Notes: generated from the letters alone by a model not told the origin. DNA of 64,000 nucleotides from Orenia metallireducens (GCF_003001995.1 NZ_PVNB01000003.1:1-64000); one strand, 5' to 3'; counted from the first letter of the stretch, positions 8,709 to 19,001 are shown. A program made the numbers and translations.

Positions 8709-11700
8709 AATTCTGTTCTTTAATTCACCTCTCATATCTTCTTTAACATAATCCATTATACTATTTCCCAAAATCTCCTCTTCATCATATCCTAAAATCT
8801 CACAACCTTTTTGATTAATCATTGTAATTTTTCCAGCTTGATTTAAGATTAAGAATACAACTTCAGTAATATCAAGATATTTCTGTAACTTATCCTTCTC
8901 CTGTTCTAGCTGATTAGTCCGTTCTCTTACTTTAGCATCCAATCTTTGATTAGAAGACTTTAAAGCTTGATATAAACTTGCATTCTCTAAAGAAATTACT
9001 ATTTGAGAAGAAAGCATCTCTAAAACTTTCAATCTATCTTCAGTAAATGCTCCTGCCATTAGATTATTCTCCAAATAAATTATCCCCTTTAATCTTCCTT
9101 GATTCATCAAAGGAAAACATAAAATTGATTTGGGTCTTCTTTGAACAATATAATTATCAGAATTGAAATATGAAGAACAAGTAGCATATTCTAAGACAAG
9201 ACTCTCCTTAGTTCTACTGACATAATTTATAATACTAGCAGGAGCATCTTTCTTTTCATCTACTGCAGTATTTGGAAGAATAACTATTTCATCCTCTTCA
9301 ACCTCTTTCTTGCCTTTTAAGATAAGGTTCTCTTCCTCCTTCATAATAAAGACTACCTTCTGTGCTCCTAAATTCTCAATCATAATTTTAACTAATTTCT
9401 TGATTAGCTCTTCTAAAACAATTTCTTCTGAAATAGCTTGACTAGCTTTGATTAATGTATTAAAATCCAGTACATCTGAATCAATCACTGTAGTCTGCAT
9501 TTTGGCTTGACTTTCTTCAATTTTCTCATGGAAAAGCTCTAAATATCTACTCTCTACATCTTCTACTTTAGCTTCTGCACCCCAAAACTTATAACACAAA
9601 CAAGCTTTCTTAAAATGTAATTTAGCATATAGATCATTGCCTTTGTTAAACCAGAATTTTGCAGCTAACTCATTAGCTAAAGCCTCATCATTGATATACT
9701 CATACTCTTTTGCTAGATCAATAGCTTTATTATAGTACTCTAGTGCTTTACAACTATCACCTATTACCTGTAAGCGTTCTGCCTCAACTAAATAGAACTT
9801 ATGAAGAAAGTTCATCGGAGCATGCTCAGACCATTTTTTCATTTTGGCTTGATTTTCGCTAACTCTTACTAATATCTGATCTTGTTCATCAGCAGTTAGA
9901 GTCGGATATACTGCAAGTTTAGCTAAAGAATCAAAGAAATAAAAGATAACTGTGTCTGCTGTCCCTGCTATAGTATTTATATACTCTTCTGTCTTCTTAG
10001 CAAATTCAACAGCGGTAGAATACTCTTGAAAGTAATACTTAAGTATTACTTTTTTCAAAAATAAATGAACCAATCCTGTTAAGTCACCAATATCAGTCAG
10101 TTTAGCTAACATCTCATTCTCATTACATAACTGCCCTGTTAGTTTAGTCGGGTCTTCAGCTTTGCCCTGCAAATTTAAAACAGTCTGTCCAAAAAGCTGT
10201 TCCCAGTTTATAGATATCCCTTGCTTGATCTTTTTTAACTTACTTAAATTATTTAATATATTCTCTTCCATTACTTGCAGCTGGCAACCGGCATAAAATG
10301 AATTCTTATCATGAGCTGTCAAGCAATAGCCAGCATATTCAAAATCACCAGTCTCTATTCCCGCCTGATACCCTTCCACTGATAAGTTTAAGGTTGTTCT
10401 CAAATGTTCTCCCCAACCTTTGATAAAATAAGTATATATATTTAAAACCATTACCTTATGTTGTTTTGAGTCATGGCTTTCTACAAAGTATCTACTTAAT
10501 TTCCCTAGTTTATAGCCAAGTTCTAAATCAATTTGTAATGAGCAGAGCATCATTCCATAAAATGAATAGACTGCTGCGGCAAATGAAGGTTGCCCATATT
10601 CTAAAGTAAGCTCCATCATCTTACCAGCTACAATCGGGCTCAATAATGGTTCGGTATGATAGGTAACCGATATACTCCGTAATAGAACCTGCATAGCCCC
10701 TACTTTAATAGCATCTTTCATAGGAGGAAGATTTTTTAACTCCTCTATTCTCATTTCTGACATAAACTCTCTGACACTTTCAAAAGCCTGCTCTACATCT
10801 AGTTGAGTGGGTTTACTTGGAATCTCTACTCCTGTTAATTTAAGCACGGTGATACAGGTATCTAAAGCCTCCTGTAACTTCAGTTGTGTTTGCTCTGCTT
10901 CTATTTTAACTAGGTAAACTTTAATTTTTTCCACTATGGTCTTAGCATTCTCTAAAACAATTCCAATAAACTCTTCCATTTCTTGATATTTAGCGACTAA
11001 ATATGCTGCTTCTGCTATCTCTGAATATAACTCTAGACTTAGCTGATAATATTCTTGCCAGCTATTGTCAGGTAATAGCTCTAAGGCTGTTTCAAGATAA
11101 AGAAATGCCATCTCATAAGCAACAGCTTTTTTAGCCAACCTAGCTGCCTCTAAATTTAACTCTGCTAATTTTATTCTCTCTTGTTGACTATCAATCTTTA
11201 TTCTTCCTGCATTATACTGCCTTATTATTCTAAATAAATCTTCTGCATCTCTTACTTTATTAGATTTTTTTAACAATAAGCGTCCTAATTCTAAATGGAT
11301 ACAATCTCTTTTATCAGCTGATAATGTAGCATAAACAGCCTGTTGAATCCGATCATGAATAAACTTAATCTTAATATCCTCTGCTTTTAATGAAGAATCT
11401 TGATTATCAATCACAATCAAACCTTTCTCCACAGCTGCTTGTAAATCTTTCAAAATCTGATTTGTAGCCTTGTCATTAATTAAAATTAAAGTCTGTAAAT
11501 CAAATTGATTTCCTATACAAGCACCATACTGTAGCTGTTCTACTGTGACCGGATTTAAATTCTTTATTTCATTTAATAAAAAATCTACTACATTATCTGT
11601 TATCCCTAGTTTTTTAATCTCTTCTATATCCCACTGCCACTGATCTAAATCATAATAGATATATCCTTTATCATATAGAGCCTGAGAAAACTGTTTTACG

Positions 11701-13385
11701 AAAAATGGATTCCCAGCAGTTTTATCAGCTATAAAACTGGTTAATTCTTCTAGATCGTTTGAATTATCCCCAAAAACTGACAATGTCTCCTCTAACATCA
11801 ATTTAATAGCTTTTGTTTCTAAGGGCTGTAACTTGATTTCATTAATAAGAAGCTCTGTAGCAGCCAGTTCAGTTACCATTGCACTAATTGGCTTGACTAA
11901 CTTATCCTTATTATCTCGATAAGCTCCAATAAGGAGTACATACTTAATTGATTTATTAGTCATTAGCCCCTTTATAAACTCTAGACTAGAAGAGTCCGCC
12001 CACTGTAAATCATCAATAAACAGTACTAAAGGATGCTCTTTACCTGAAATCGCTTCCATAAAATTCTCAAAGACAAGATTAAATCTATTCTTAGTTTGAG
12101 CTGCTCCCAATTCTGGAACAGAAGGTTGCTTTCCTATAATTAATTCTAACGATGGAATGACGTCAATGATTATTTGTCCATTATTACCTACCGCTTTGAA
12201 TATTTTTTTACGCCAAATTTCTAATTCTTCCGATGATTTTATAAGTAATTGCTTTATAAAACCTTCTAAAGCCTTAATTATAGCACTATAAGGGACAGTG
12301 CTTTGGTACTGTTCAAATTTTCCTGAGATAAAATGTGTTGATTCTTTTATGAATTTATTCTTCATTGCATTTACTAAAACAGACTTGCCAATTCCTGGAC
12401 TCCCTTTAACCAATACTAATGATTTTCTTCCATCATTAATCTTTTGATAAGAGTCAAATAATTCTTTGAGTTCTTCTTCTCTACCATATAATTTATCTAG
12501 TATTTTAAATCTATTCAAATTATCTACTTTGCCGATTTTAAAAGATGTTATCTTTCCTGTAGATTCCAAATCTTCTTGACATCTTATCAAATCCTTTTTT
12601 AAGCTATCTAAACTCTGATATCTATCTTTAGGCATTTTAGAGATTAGCTTCATTATGATATTTGAAAGTACTTCTGGTATCTTATCATTTATTTTAATAG
12701 GAGATGAAGGTTGTCTAGCTATATGTGCATAAATCAGTTCCATCTCATCAGCATAATCAAAGGGTAATTGCCCTGTTAATAACTGATAAAAAGATACTCC
12801 CAAAGAATAATAATCTGTTCTATAATCTATTACTCTATCTATTCTTCCAGTCTGCTCTGGTGCTATATAGGCTAAAGTGCCTTCCAATCGCTCGTAATTC
12901 TTATTTTTTACTTTATCTTCATCCATAAACATTGAACTGCCAAAATCAATAAATTTGACCTCCCCATGCTTATTAATCAAAATATTATCCAAATTAATAT
13001 TTAAATGAATAATTTTTTTCTGATGAATCTGATTTAGTATATCAACCAATTGAATAGCAATTTCTAAAAATTCTTTTAATTCAAGCTGCTTACTTTTGAC
13101 TAAACTTTTAAGTGTCCTTCCTTTAACACCTTCTCGGATTAAAACCGGTCTCCCTTTGGAAGTTTCTAAGTCATGTACTTTGACTACACCTTCAATTGAA
13201 TTAAGGGTTTTGGCTAATTCATATTCATGCTTTAATTTCTCAACGTTTTCTAATGTTAGCCCTTTTGATGAAATTGTCTTCAAAATAACCTTCTTCTTTT
13301 TCTTCTTATCATAGCCTAGATAAATCAAATTATTTCGTCCTTCATAAAGCAATTGATCAACTTCATATCCAGCAAGCTCCAACAT
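8694..13385 (-). CDS. Multidomain Ser/Thr kinase-like / AAA ATPase / GAF / PAS sensor, N-terminal part
   Basis: The 1563 residues read as a protein-kinase fold (about 8-270; K36 in beta-3, DFG at 147-149), an AAA-type ATPase with Walker A GSPGIGKS and Walker B LVLFIDDLQWAD, a long helical TPR-like region, a GAF domain (about 1290-1450), a coiled coil and the start of a PAS domain. This order matches the family annotated as trifunctional Ser/Thr kinase/ATP-binding/sensor histidine kinase. The HRD catalytic motif reads H-L-N (127-129), so the catalytic Asp is replaced and the kinase fold may be inactive. The C-terminal histidine kinase is in another frame beyond the A-run. Full length would be about 1880 residues. 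The signal sensed is unknown. Confidence 0.85.
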   Translation of the reverse strand: MLELAGYEVDQLLYEGRNNLIYLGYDKKKKKKVILKTISSKGLTLENVEKLKHEYELAKTLNSIEGVVKVHDLETSKGRPVLIREGVKGRTLKSLVKSKQLELKEFLEIAIQLVDILNQIHQKKIIHLNINLDNILINKHGEVKFIDFGSSMFMDEDKVKNKNYERLEGTLAYIAPEQTGRIDRVIDYRTDYYSLGVSFYQLLTGQLPFDYADEMELIYAHIARQPSSPIKINDKIPEVLSNIIMKLISKMPKDRYQSLDSLKKDLIRCQEDLESTGKITSFKIGKVDNLNRFKILDKLYGREEELKELFDSYQKINDGRKSLVLVKGSPGIGKSVLVNAMKNKFIKESTHFISGKFEQYQSTVPYSAIIKALEGFIKQLLIKSSEELEIWRKKIFKAVGNNGQIIIDVIPSLELIIGKQPSVPELGAAQTKNRFNLVFENFMEAISGKEHPLVLFIDDLQWADSSSLEFIKGLMTNKSIKYVLLIGAYRDNKDKLVKPISAMVTELAATELLINEIKLQPLETKAIKLMLEETLSVFGDNSNDLEELTSFIADKTAGNPFFVKQFSQALYDKGYIYYDLDQWQWDIEEIKKLGITDNVVDFLLNEIKNLNPVTVEQLQYGACIGNQFDLQTLILINDKATNQILKDLQAAVEKGLIVIDNQDSSLKAEDIKIKFIHDRIQQAVYATLSADKRDCIHLELGRLLLKKSNKVRDAEDLFRIIRQYNAGRIKIDSQQERIKLAELNLEAARLAKKAVAYEMAFLYLETALELLPDNSWQEYYQLSLELYSEIAEAAYLVAKYQEMEEFIGIVLENAKTIVEKIKVYLVKIEAEQTQLKLQEALDTCITVLKLTGVEIPSKPTQLDVEQAFESVREFMSEMRIEELKNLPPMKDAIKVGAMQVLLRSISVTYHTEPLLSPIVAGKMMELTLEYGQPSFAAAVYSFYGMMLCSLQIDLELGYKLGKLSRYFVESHDSKQHKVMVLNIYTYFIKGWGEHLRTTLNLSVEGYQAGIETGDFEYAGYCLTAHDKNSFYAGCQLQVMEENILNNLSKLKKIKQGISINWEQLFGQTVLNLQGKAEDPTKLTGQLCNENEMLAKLTDIGDLTGLVHLFLKKVILKYYFQEYSTAVEFAKKTEEYINTIAGTADTVIFYFFDSLAKLAVYPTLTADEQDQILVRVSENQAKMKKWSEHAPMNFLHKFYLVEAERLQVIGDSCKALEYYNKAIDLAKEYEYINDEALANELAAKFWFNKGNDLYAKLHFKKACLCYKFWGAEAKVEDVESRYLELFHEKIEESQAKMQTTVIDSDVLDFNTLIKASQAISEEIVLEELIKKLVKIMIENLGAQKVVFIMKEEENLILKGKKEVEEDEIVILPNTAVDEKKDAPASIINYVSRTKESLVLEYATCSSYFNSDNYIVQRRPKSILCFPLMNQGRLKGIIYLENNLMAGAFTEDRLKVLEMLSSQIVISLENASLYQALKSSNQRLDAKVRERTNQLEQEKDKLQKYLDITEVVFLILNQAGKITMINQKGCEILGYDEEEILGNSIMDYVKEDMRGELKNRILKKK

Positions 13386-13557
13386 ATTACTTTTTCCCCC
13401 TTTGTTTGATATATATTTCTATTTATCTACTTTGTATTTATAATTCTATATTATTGTTTTATTACCTTTAAATTACATAAATAATTTTTTAATATGACGC
13501 TATATGGATATTGAGGATGTTGTATCATTTTTTATAACAGGACGGATAATAATAAAA

Positions 13558-13589
13558 AAAGTATATGTCAATCGATTGACATATACTTT
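13558..13589 (-). terminator. Palindromic terminator of the sucrose phosphorylase gene, containing a LacI-operator-like core
   Basis: A perfect 32-bp palindrome (arm AAAGTATATGTCAATC) lies 22 bp after the stop codon and is followed by seven T on the minus strand. Its core, ATATGTCAA-YCGR-TTGACATAT, is shared with the 40-bp operator in front of the same gene. It may act both as a terminator and as a second repressor site. Confidence 0.7.
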
Positions 13590-13610
13590 AAAAAATAATT
13601 ATAATATTTT

Positions 13611-15056
13611 TTATAATGCTCTATACTCTCCAGTTTCTAAATCACGATACTCAATAGTATATTCGTAGCTCTTAAGGTTTGCTATTAATCTAGCTTCATA
13701 TTCACCATTCTGCCAAGAAATCTCCAATAACTTCTCACTACTAGTATCATGGATAGTATAATCACCATCAAAGGCTGGATATGAGTTGCGGAATTCCATT
13801 AACTTAATTAATTTTTGTACAACTGGCTTTTCAACCTCTTTGTCAATCTCTTCTTTAGTATAATAATGACGATTTATATTTCTACCAACCTTAGTCTTCT
13901 CAAGTAATTCAATATCATTTTCACCTGCAAGTAAGCCAACATAATATACCTGAGGAATCCCTGGAGCAAAAAATTGAATAGCTCTTGCCAAAAGATAAGC
14001 ATCATCATTATTTCCTAAAGCCGAATAATAAGTACAATTAATCTGATAAACATCTAAATTATCATAAGCTGCACTACTATAAACTTTCTTAACATTCGAT
14101 CCTCTAGAATAAAGTTGTTCTCTAGTCATCTCAATCTCTTCATCACTCAATAAATCTTTAACATCTACAACTCCAATACCATCATGTGTATCAAGGGTAG
14201 TAAATTGTTTGCTTGGACACTTCTTTAACCAGGCAGTCAATCTCTTGGTTGAACCACTATATAAAGAATGTAATAATAACATTGGTAAAGAGAAATCATA
14301 TACCCAATGGTCTTGATTAGCTATTTTTAACTGAATAGAGTAATGTTCATGAATTTCAGGAAGGATATCAACATTGTAAGGTTTTAAGATTGCTTTTGCT
14401 TCGTCGAGTAATTCCCAAATATCTGGTTCAATAAAGAAACAATTAGTCCCAGCCCTCTTAACAGCATAAGCAAAAGCATCAAGTCTAATTATTGAAGCAC
14501 CATGCTCTGCTAAATATACTAAACTATCTTTAATAAATTTCCTGGTAACTTCTGATTCCATATTCAAATCAACCTGCTCTTCTGCAAAAGTACACCATAT
14601 CTTTTCAGTTGTTCCATCTGAAAAATTTACATCTATATAAGGTGCTCTAGGTTTTCTCTTATAGATAAGGTCAACCTCTTCTTCAGTAGGTTCTCCATTT
14701 TCCCAAAAATCCTTATACCTAATAAAGAAATTAGAGTACGGAGAATTATCCTTATTTTTTTGAAAATCTTTATAAAAATTTGATTGGCGAGAGATGTGAT
14801 TAACCATAAAGTCATACATTAGATAAAATTCTTTACTCAAAGCTTCAATATCCTCCCAAGTTCCAAACTTTTCATCTACTTCTTTATATGTGATTGGAGC
14901 AAAACCTCTATCAGCAGATGATGGGAAGAATGGTAGTATATGAACTCCACCAATTGCATCTTTAAAATATTTTTTTAGTACATTACTTAAATCTTTTAAA
15001 TTTTTCCCCATACTATCAGCATAGGTGATTAACATTATTTCATTCTTTACTGACAT
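13611..15056 (-). CDS. gtfA: Sucrose phosphorylase (GH13 subfamily 18)
   Basis: It splits sucrose with phosphate into glucose 1-phosphate and fructose in the cytoplasm. At 481 residues it has the family's normal length, and it lacks a signal peptide. It has the characteristic [16 protein letters not shown] segment. The GH13 nucleophile is D193 in [10 protein letters not shown], the acid/base is E234 in LPEIHEHY, and the third carboxylate is in DTHDGIG. TTAAGGGGGA precedes the ATG. A LacI-family gene lies just upstream, and the intervening promoter has a large palindromic operator. No sucrose transporter is adjacent, so uptake must be encoded elsewhere, or the substrate may be internal sucrose. 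Confidence 0.93.
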   Translation of the reverse strand: MSVKNEIMLITYADSMGKNLKDLSNVLKKYFKDAIGGVHILPFFPSSADRGFAPITYKEVDEKFGTWEDIEALSKEFYLMYDFMVNHISRQSNFYKDFQKNKDNSPYSNFFIRYKDFWENGEPTEEEVDLIYKRKPRAPYIDVNFSDGTTEKIWCTFAEEQVDLNMESEVTRKFIKDSLVYLAEHGASIIRLDAFAYAVKRAGTNCFFIEPDIWELLDEAKAILKPYNVDILPEIHEHYSIQLKIANQDHWVYDFSLPMLLLHSLYSGSTKRLTAWLKKCPSKQFTTLDTHDGIGVVDVKDLLSDEEIEMTREQLYSRGSNVKKVYSSAAYDNLDVYQINCTYYSALGNNDDAYLLARAIQFFAPGIPQVYYVGLLAGENDIELLEKTKVGRNINRHYYTKEEIDKEVEKPVVQKLIKLMEFRNSYPAFDGDYTIHDTSSEKLLEISWQNGEYEARLIANLKSYEYTIEYRDLETGEYRAL

Positions 15057-15129
15057 AATTATATATCCCCCTTAATAAATTAAATTTTCAAAGCAATAGC
15101 CTCTTTTTATATCTACTAGTCACATTACC

Positions 15130-15180
15130 AGTATAAATCAAAATATAGAATATGTCAACCGGTTGACATATTCTATATTT
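15130..15180 (-). promoter_or_regulatory. Promoter and LacI-type operator of sucrose phosphorylase
   Basis: A perfect 40-bp palindrome (15141-15180, centre CCGG, half-site ATATGTCAACC) contains the -35 TTGACA (15153-15158). The -10 TATACT (15130-15135) follows after 17 bp. The central CG and half-site layout are typical of LacI-family operators. Binding would occlude the -35. Confidence 0.85.
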
Positions 15181-15212
15181 AAATTAGCTAGCAGTTATAT
15201 AACTACTAGCTT

Positions 15213-16190
15213 TTAAGTTGTTTGTCTCTCTATCAAAGCTACTGGTAAAATATTATCAATCTCTACATCATTATCATTTATCTGTTTATTAAGTAGCTCT
15301 ATAGCTAAGCTACTCATCTCTTCTATAGGTTGTCTGATAGTTGTTAATTCTGGTATAAGCAATGAAGACATTTGAATATCATCATAACCAATTATTTTTA
15401 TGTCTTTAGGTATTCTTTTATTGAGTTGCTCGCTAACTTTTATAGCATTAGCAGCAATCAAATCACTACTTGCAAATACACCATCTATATCTGGATGGTC
15501 TTTAAATAAATTTCTAATAAGACCTTCATACTGTTGGGTATTAAAGACATTCATATCCGTTTGAGCAGTTATATAATCAACATTTCTACTTTGAGCTATA
15601 TTGATAAATGCTTCATTTCGCTTATTTGCTAATAAATTCAAACTTAAACTACCACTTATGTAAGCAAGCTTTTTACAACCTTTATCTATTAATAAGTTAG
15701 TAGCTAAAGAAGCCCCCTTATAATTATCAGACGAAATATATGGAATACCTTCTATCTGCCTATCAAAGGTAACAATAGGAAGATCTAAATTCTCATACTC
15801 ACTTACTTCCATAGTATGGCTAGCCATTATAATACCATCCACTTGATTCCCTCGTAGCATTTCTGTATATTCTTTTTCTTTTTTAGGATCATGTTGAGAA
15901 TTACATAACATTATCTTATATCCTTTCTGATAAGCATACGCCTCTAAATAAAAAGCTAATTCAGAAAAAAAAGGATGAGAAACAGTTGGTATAATAATTC
16001 CAATTATATTAGATTTCTTTTTAGATAATGACCTAGCAATCTCATTTGGTTGATAATTAAGTTCTTCCATTACCTGATAAACCTTATTTCTTGTCTTATC
16101 ACTAATATAACCTCTATTATTTAAAACCCTTGAAACAGTTGTAACAGTTACACCTGCCTTTTTAGCTACATCTTTGAGTGTAATCGCCAT
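15213..16190 (-). CDS. LacI family transcriptional regulator
   Basis: This 325-residue repressor has an N-terminal helix-turn-helix and hinge helix (TLKDVAKKAGVTVTTVSRVL, then YQPNEIARSL). A periplasmic-binding-protein-like effector domain follows (IIGIIIPTVSHPFFSELAFYLE; DGVFASSDLIAANAI; IIGYDDIQMSSLLIPELTTI). It is encoded just upstream of sucrose phosphorylase in the same direction, separated by the 40-bp palindrome that is its likely operator. The ligand is probably sucrose or a sugar derived from it (inference from context). GGAGAGGA precedes the ATG. Confidence 0.92.
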   Translation of the reverse strand: MAITLKDVAKKAGVTVTTVSRVLNNRGYISDKTRNKVYQVMEELNYQPNEIARSLSKKKSNIIGIIIPTVSHPFFSELAFYLEAYAYQKGYKIMLCNSQHDPKKEKEYTEMLRGNQVDGIIMASHTMEVSEYENLDLPIVTFDRQIEGIPYISSDNYKGASLATNLLIDKGCKKLAYISGSLSLNLLANKRNEAFINIAQSRNVDYITAQTDMNVFNTQQYEGLIRNLFKDHPDIDGVFASSDLIAANAIKVSEQLNKRIPKDIKIIGYDDIQMSSLLIPELTTIRQPIEEMSSLAIELLNKQINDNDVEIDNILPVALIERQTT

Positions 16191-16231
16191 ATTATCCTCT
16201 CCATTAAAATAAGTTGATTGTAATTATAATT

Positions 16232-16274
16232 AAAAAACAAAAACAGGCACAAGTTAGTATTGTTCCTGTTTTTG
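16232..16274 (-). terminator. Terminator of the GNAT gene
   Basis: A 10-bp stem, CAAAAACAGG / CCTGTTTTTG (16238-16274), is followed on the minus strand by a T-run. Confidence 0.8.
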
Positions 16275-16291
16275 CTTTCAATTATAAAAAT

Positions 16292-17170
16292 CTAAAACTC
16301 CATCTTCATTTCTAGTCGTTCTTCTTCTTTATCTATCTCCCAAATATCAGATAGATCTAATTGTGACCACAATTTATCTTTGATATTAATATGTATGCTC
16401 TCAATACCATTATCCAAAGCCAGATTAGAAGAATAGATTAATAGTTCTTTAATCAATTCGATATTATTCTTCTCAGCTTTAGGTACATAAAGATATATAG
16501 AATTACCATCTAATAAAGTTACCCCTTCTATCCCTTTACAGCTTATCTTATGAACAAAAGGGCCTTTATAATCCAAAAACTCTTCTGCTCCAGCCTTAAA
16601 GGCCTTTAGCCAAATATAATCTCTTGCCCAAGGGCAACCTACTACTACCTGCAAATCTTTTGGCTCTTCATTAAAGTTAAGCTCTTTAACAAGCTTAACC
16701 TCTGTGTTCTTCTTAGCTTTTATACTCAGTAGCATTTGAGGATTCTCTTTAATCTCCTTTAACCCTACCTTCTTATATAACCCTTTTGATTTATTGGTAT
16801 CAGGCCAAGTCACATAAGACTTATAGCCCAAATTCTTCATGATAATAGCAGAGTATCTTACTAGCTCTATTCCAAACTTTCTTCTACCAAAATCATCATG
16901 AATATTAAGCCTTACTAGATAAACTGGGTCATCCTTAGATTCAGGCAATACCACTTCTGCATGACCAATTACTTCATCCTTTAATAGCGCAATAAAGATT
17001 CTTCCTTTTGCTTCTTTAATCAGATTGAACCTAAATTCACTTAACTGCTCTTCTTCCCACCAGTCTTCTGGGTTTGTTGCTTGATACATCTCATAAATTT
17101 TAGTGATATCATCTTGGTCTGCTTCTCTTAATAATACTCTCCCCTCATTAGTATAAACAAACTGTTCCAT
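16292..17170 (-). CDS. GNAT family N-acetyltransferase
   Basis: This 292-residue protein has one recognisable GNAT fold in its first half: LLREADQDDITKIYEMY, GRIFIALLKDEVIGHAEVV, then the acetyl-CoA loop region DFGRRKFGIELVRYSAIIMKNLGY and TNKSKGLYKKVGL. The second half (about 150-292) is less conserved and may be a second, degenerate GNAT-like domain. The acceptor substrate cannot be inferred. AGAGGTGG precedes the ATG. The gene is flanked by a terminator on each side, so it is transcribed alone, behind a long leader with a possible attenuator. Confidence 0.8.
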   Translation of the reverse strand: MEQFVYTNEGRVLLREADQDDITKIYEMYQATNPEDWWEEEQLSEFRFNLIKEAKGRIFIALLKDEVIGHAEVVLPESKDDPVYLVRLNIHDDFGRRKFGIELVRYSAIIMKNLGYKSYVTWPDTNKSKGLYKKVGLKEIKENPQMLLSIKAKKNTEVKLVKELNFNEEPKDLQVVVGCPWARDYIWLKAFKAGAEEFLDYKGPFVHKISCKGIEGVTLLDGNSIYLYVPKAEKNNIELIKELLIYSSNLALDNGIESIHINIKDKLWSQLDLSDIWEIDKEEERLEMKMEF

Positions 17171-17188
17171 CTAACCACCTCTTTGCTT

Positions 17189-17225
17189 TAAAGTAAAAAA
17201 CTATAGGTCTTGAACCTATAGCTCT
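17189..17225 (-). promoter_or_regulatory. Terminator-like hairpin in the leader of the GNAT gene
   Basis: On the minus strand a stem of about 9 bp (GCTATAGGT / ACCTATAG) is followed by TTTTTTAC. It ends only about 25 bp before the GNAT ribosome site. The preceding gene stops 450 bp upstream. The hairpin could therefore be an attenuator in a 5' leader. The stretch 17226-17669 holds short hairpins (for example AACACA...TGTGTT) and a TGTGTATAAT box but no convincing gene or known riboswitch. Confidence 0.5.
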
Positions 17226-17669
17226 AGGATAATTGGATTTCCTTAACTAAATTAATAAATTTATTGACAACACATAGGATAAACCTTTGTGTTTTTCACT
17301 TATACCTATAATAACTAATTAGCTAGCTTACTAGCTTATATAGTTAAAAAACCTATAAAATTGATTCAATATTAACTAGAAAAAATTTTAAAATATACAA
17401 ATGTTATTTTGTGTAATTTTACTGTGTGAAATTTTTAGTTGTGAAATGAAAATTCTACTACTAATTACTTTTATTATACACAACTTAGGGCAATAATATG
17501 CATTCACATCACTATAATATATAAATAAATTCAAGACTTTAATTAAATTATTAAATTTCATTCTAAAGTCAGATGACTCTAGTGAATATTCCATAACCCC
17601 AACTTATATATTGGTTATCTATCCTATAATTTATACAAACTTAGCAACAAAATCACTTGAAATTATTTA

Positions 17670-19001
17670 TTAGTCTATCTCCTGCCAGAAAGATTCGTAC
17701 TCTGCTGCTTTACTGGTCTGTGCCTTAACTCTAAACTGGTCTATCTCCTCTGAATTCTCCTTTAAGATTGATACCACTTCTGTATCTAAAGCACCACCAG
17801 TGCTCATCTCTTCTAAAATAGATAATGCTTTTTCAAGGCTCATTCCCTTTCTATAAGGTCTATCCTCAGTAAGTGCTGTAAAGACATCAGCCACAGCCAT
17901 TATCCTTGCTTCTATAGGTAACTTTTTATCTTTAGTATGGAAGGGGTATCCATGCCCATCAACTCGTTCATGGTGATAGGATTCCCAAATTTTTATCTCC
18001 TCTAACCCCTTAACTCTATCTAAAATCTTATATGTATAAAAAGGGTGCCTCTTTATAATATCAAATTCTTTTCTAGTCAATTTCCCACCTTTATTTAAAA
18101 TTTCAGGGGGAACAGCCAACTTCCCTAAGTCATGGAGATAACCTGCTATCTTAATCTGACGGCATTTAAATTCTGGCAAGCCAACCAAATTGGCCAATAC
18201 CTCTGCACTAGCAGCTACTCCACTAGAATGAGTAGCTGTAAAGCGATTTCTAAAATCTATAATTTGACTAAAAAGATTAGCCAAACTGAGTAGACCCTCA
18301 TAATTTAGCTCAAGATTAACACCTTCTACCCTTTTAGATAGAGTTCTATCTATAGCTGAACTGACTATATCAAACCAAAAAGCCTCTCTTTCAGCCAAAG
18401 ATAAGAAGGCTTCTACTAACTCTAGAGAAAAGTTATGGCCCACCTCTTGTAAAATCTTCTTAGAAATGACCTTACTTTGACTAAGGATATCTTCTTCACT
18501 AGTCTCTTTATTAATCAAGATATCGATAGCATCTGCTAAATGTATTATATGACTACCTAAAGGTACCTTCTCTCCTTTAAAACACTTTCCTTCTCCATTC
18601 TCCCAAGGGACATGGTGATAGCGTATTATTTCAGCTATCTTAACAAAAGGATTAAATTTTTTAATAAGATGGTAACCAAGTTCAGCATGACTAATAGTAC
18701 CTACATATTCATAAAAAGGACCAGTTGTAAAAAATTCAGTCTCTTCATATACTTCATCTGAAATATTCCAATTTACAGAATCCATTCTTTCATTTAAAGA
18801 AAATGCTCCTGCATCATGTAAAGCACCAGCAATAATTAAATCTTTCTCTTCTTCTTTAGATAGCTCTAGTTCTCTTCCTATACTTGAGGCTATATAGGCT
18901 ACTCGCTTATGATGACCAGTTACAATAGGACTGACTAAGTCCATAGCATCAGATAAGCACATAACCATATCAAATAGTGGTACATTCAGTTCTACATTCA
19001 T
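17670..19001 (-). CDS. Double HD-domain protein, C-terminal HD-GYP phosphodiesterase
   Basis: The N-terminal HD domain (about 25-200; GHHKRVAYIASSIG, HDAGAF, YHHVPWENGEG) lacks the GYP signature. The C-terminal domain (about 235-420) has HDLGK, HHERVDGHGYP and ADVFTALTEDRPYR, the full HD-GYP set linked to cyclic-di-GMP hydrolysis. It has 443 residues, with no membrane segment or receiver domain visible, so it is likely cytosolic. Enzymatic activity of the first domain on another substrate is possible. It stands alone, after the pyrimidine cluster terminator. Confidence 0.88.
   Translation of the reverse strand: MNVELNVPLFDMVMCLSDAMDLVSPIVTGHHKRVAYIASSIGRELELSKEEEKDLIIAGALHDAGAFSLNERMDSVNWNISDEVYEETEFFTTGPFYEYVGTISHAELGYHLIKKFNPFVKIAEIIRYHHVPWENGEGKCFKGEKVPLGSHIIHLADAIDILINKETSEEDILSQSKVISKKILQEVGHNFSLELVEAFLSLAEREAFWFDIVSSAIDRTLSKRVEGVNLELNYEGLLSLANLFSQIIDFRNRFTATHSSGVAASAEVLANLVGLPEFKCRQIKIAGYLHDLGKLAVPPEILNKGGKLTRKEFDIIKRHPFYTYKILDRVKGLEEIKIWESYHHERVDGHGYPFHTKDKKLPIEARIMAVADVFTALTEDRPYRKGMSLEKALSILEEMSTGGALDTEVVSILKENSEEIDQFRVKAQTSKAAEYESFWQEID

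Noticed and set aside
13490-13512. A sixth MITE-like copy (text GACGCTATATGGATATTG)
   Set aside because: Only one short, poor match to the end motif, with no inverted partner nearby.
17388-17594. A 68-codon minus-strand frame between the HD-GYP and GNAT genes
   Set aside because: It is AT-rich with a weak ribosome site and no recognisable motif. The region is better read as a leader or as non-coding.
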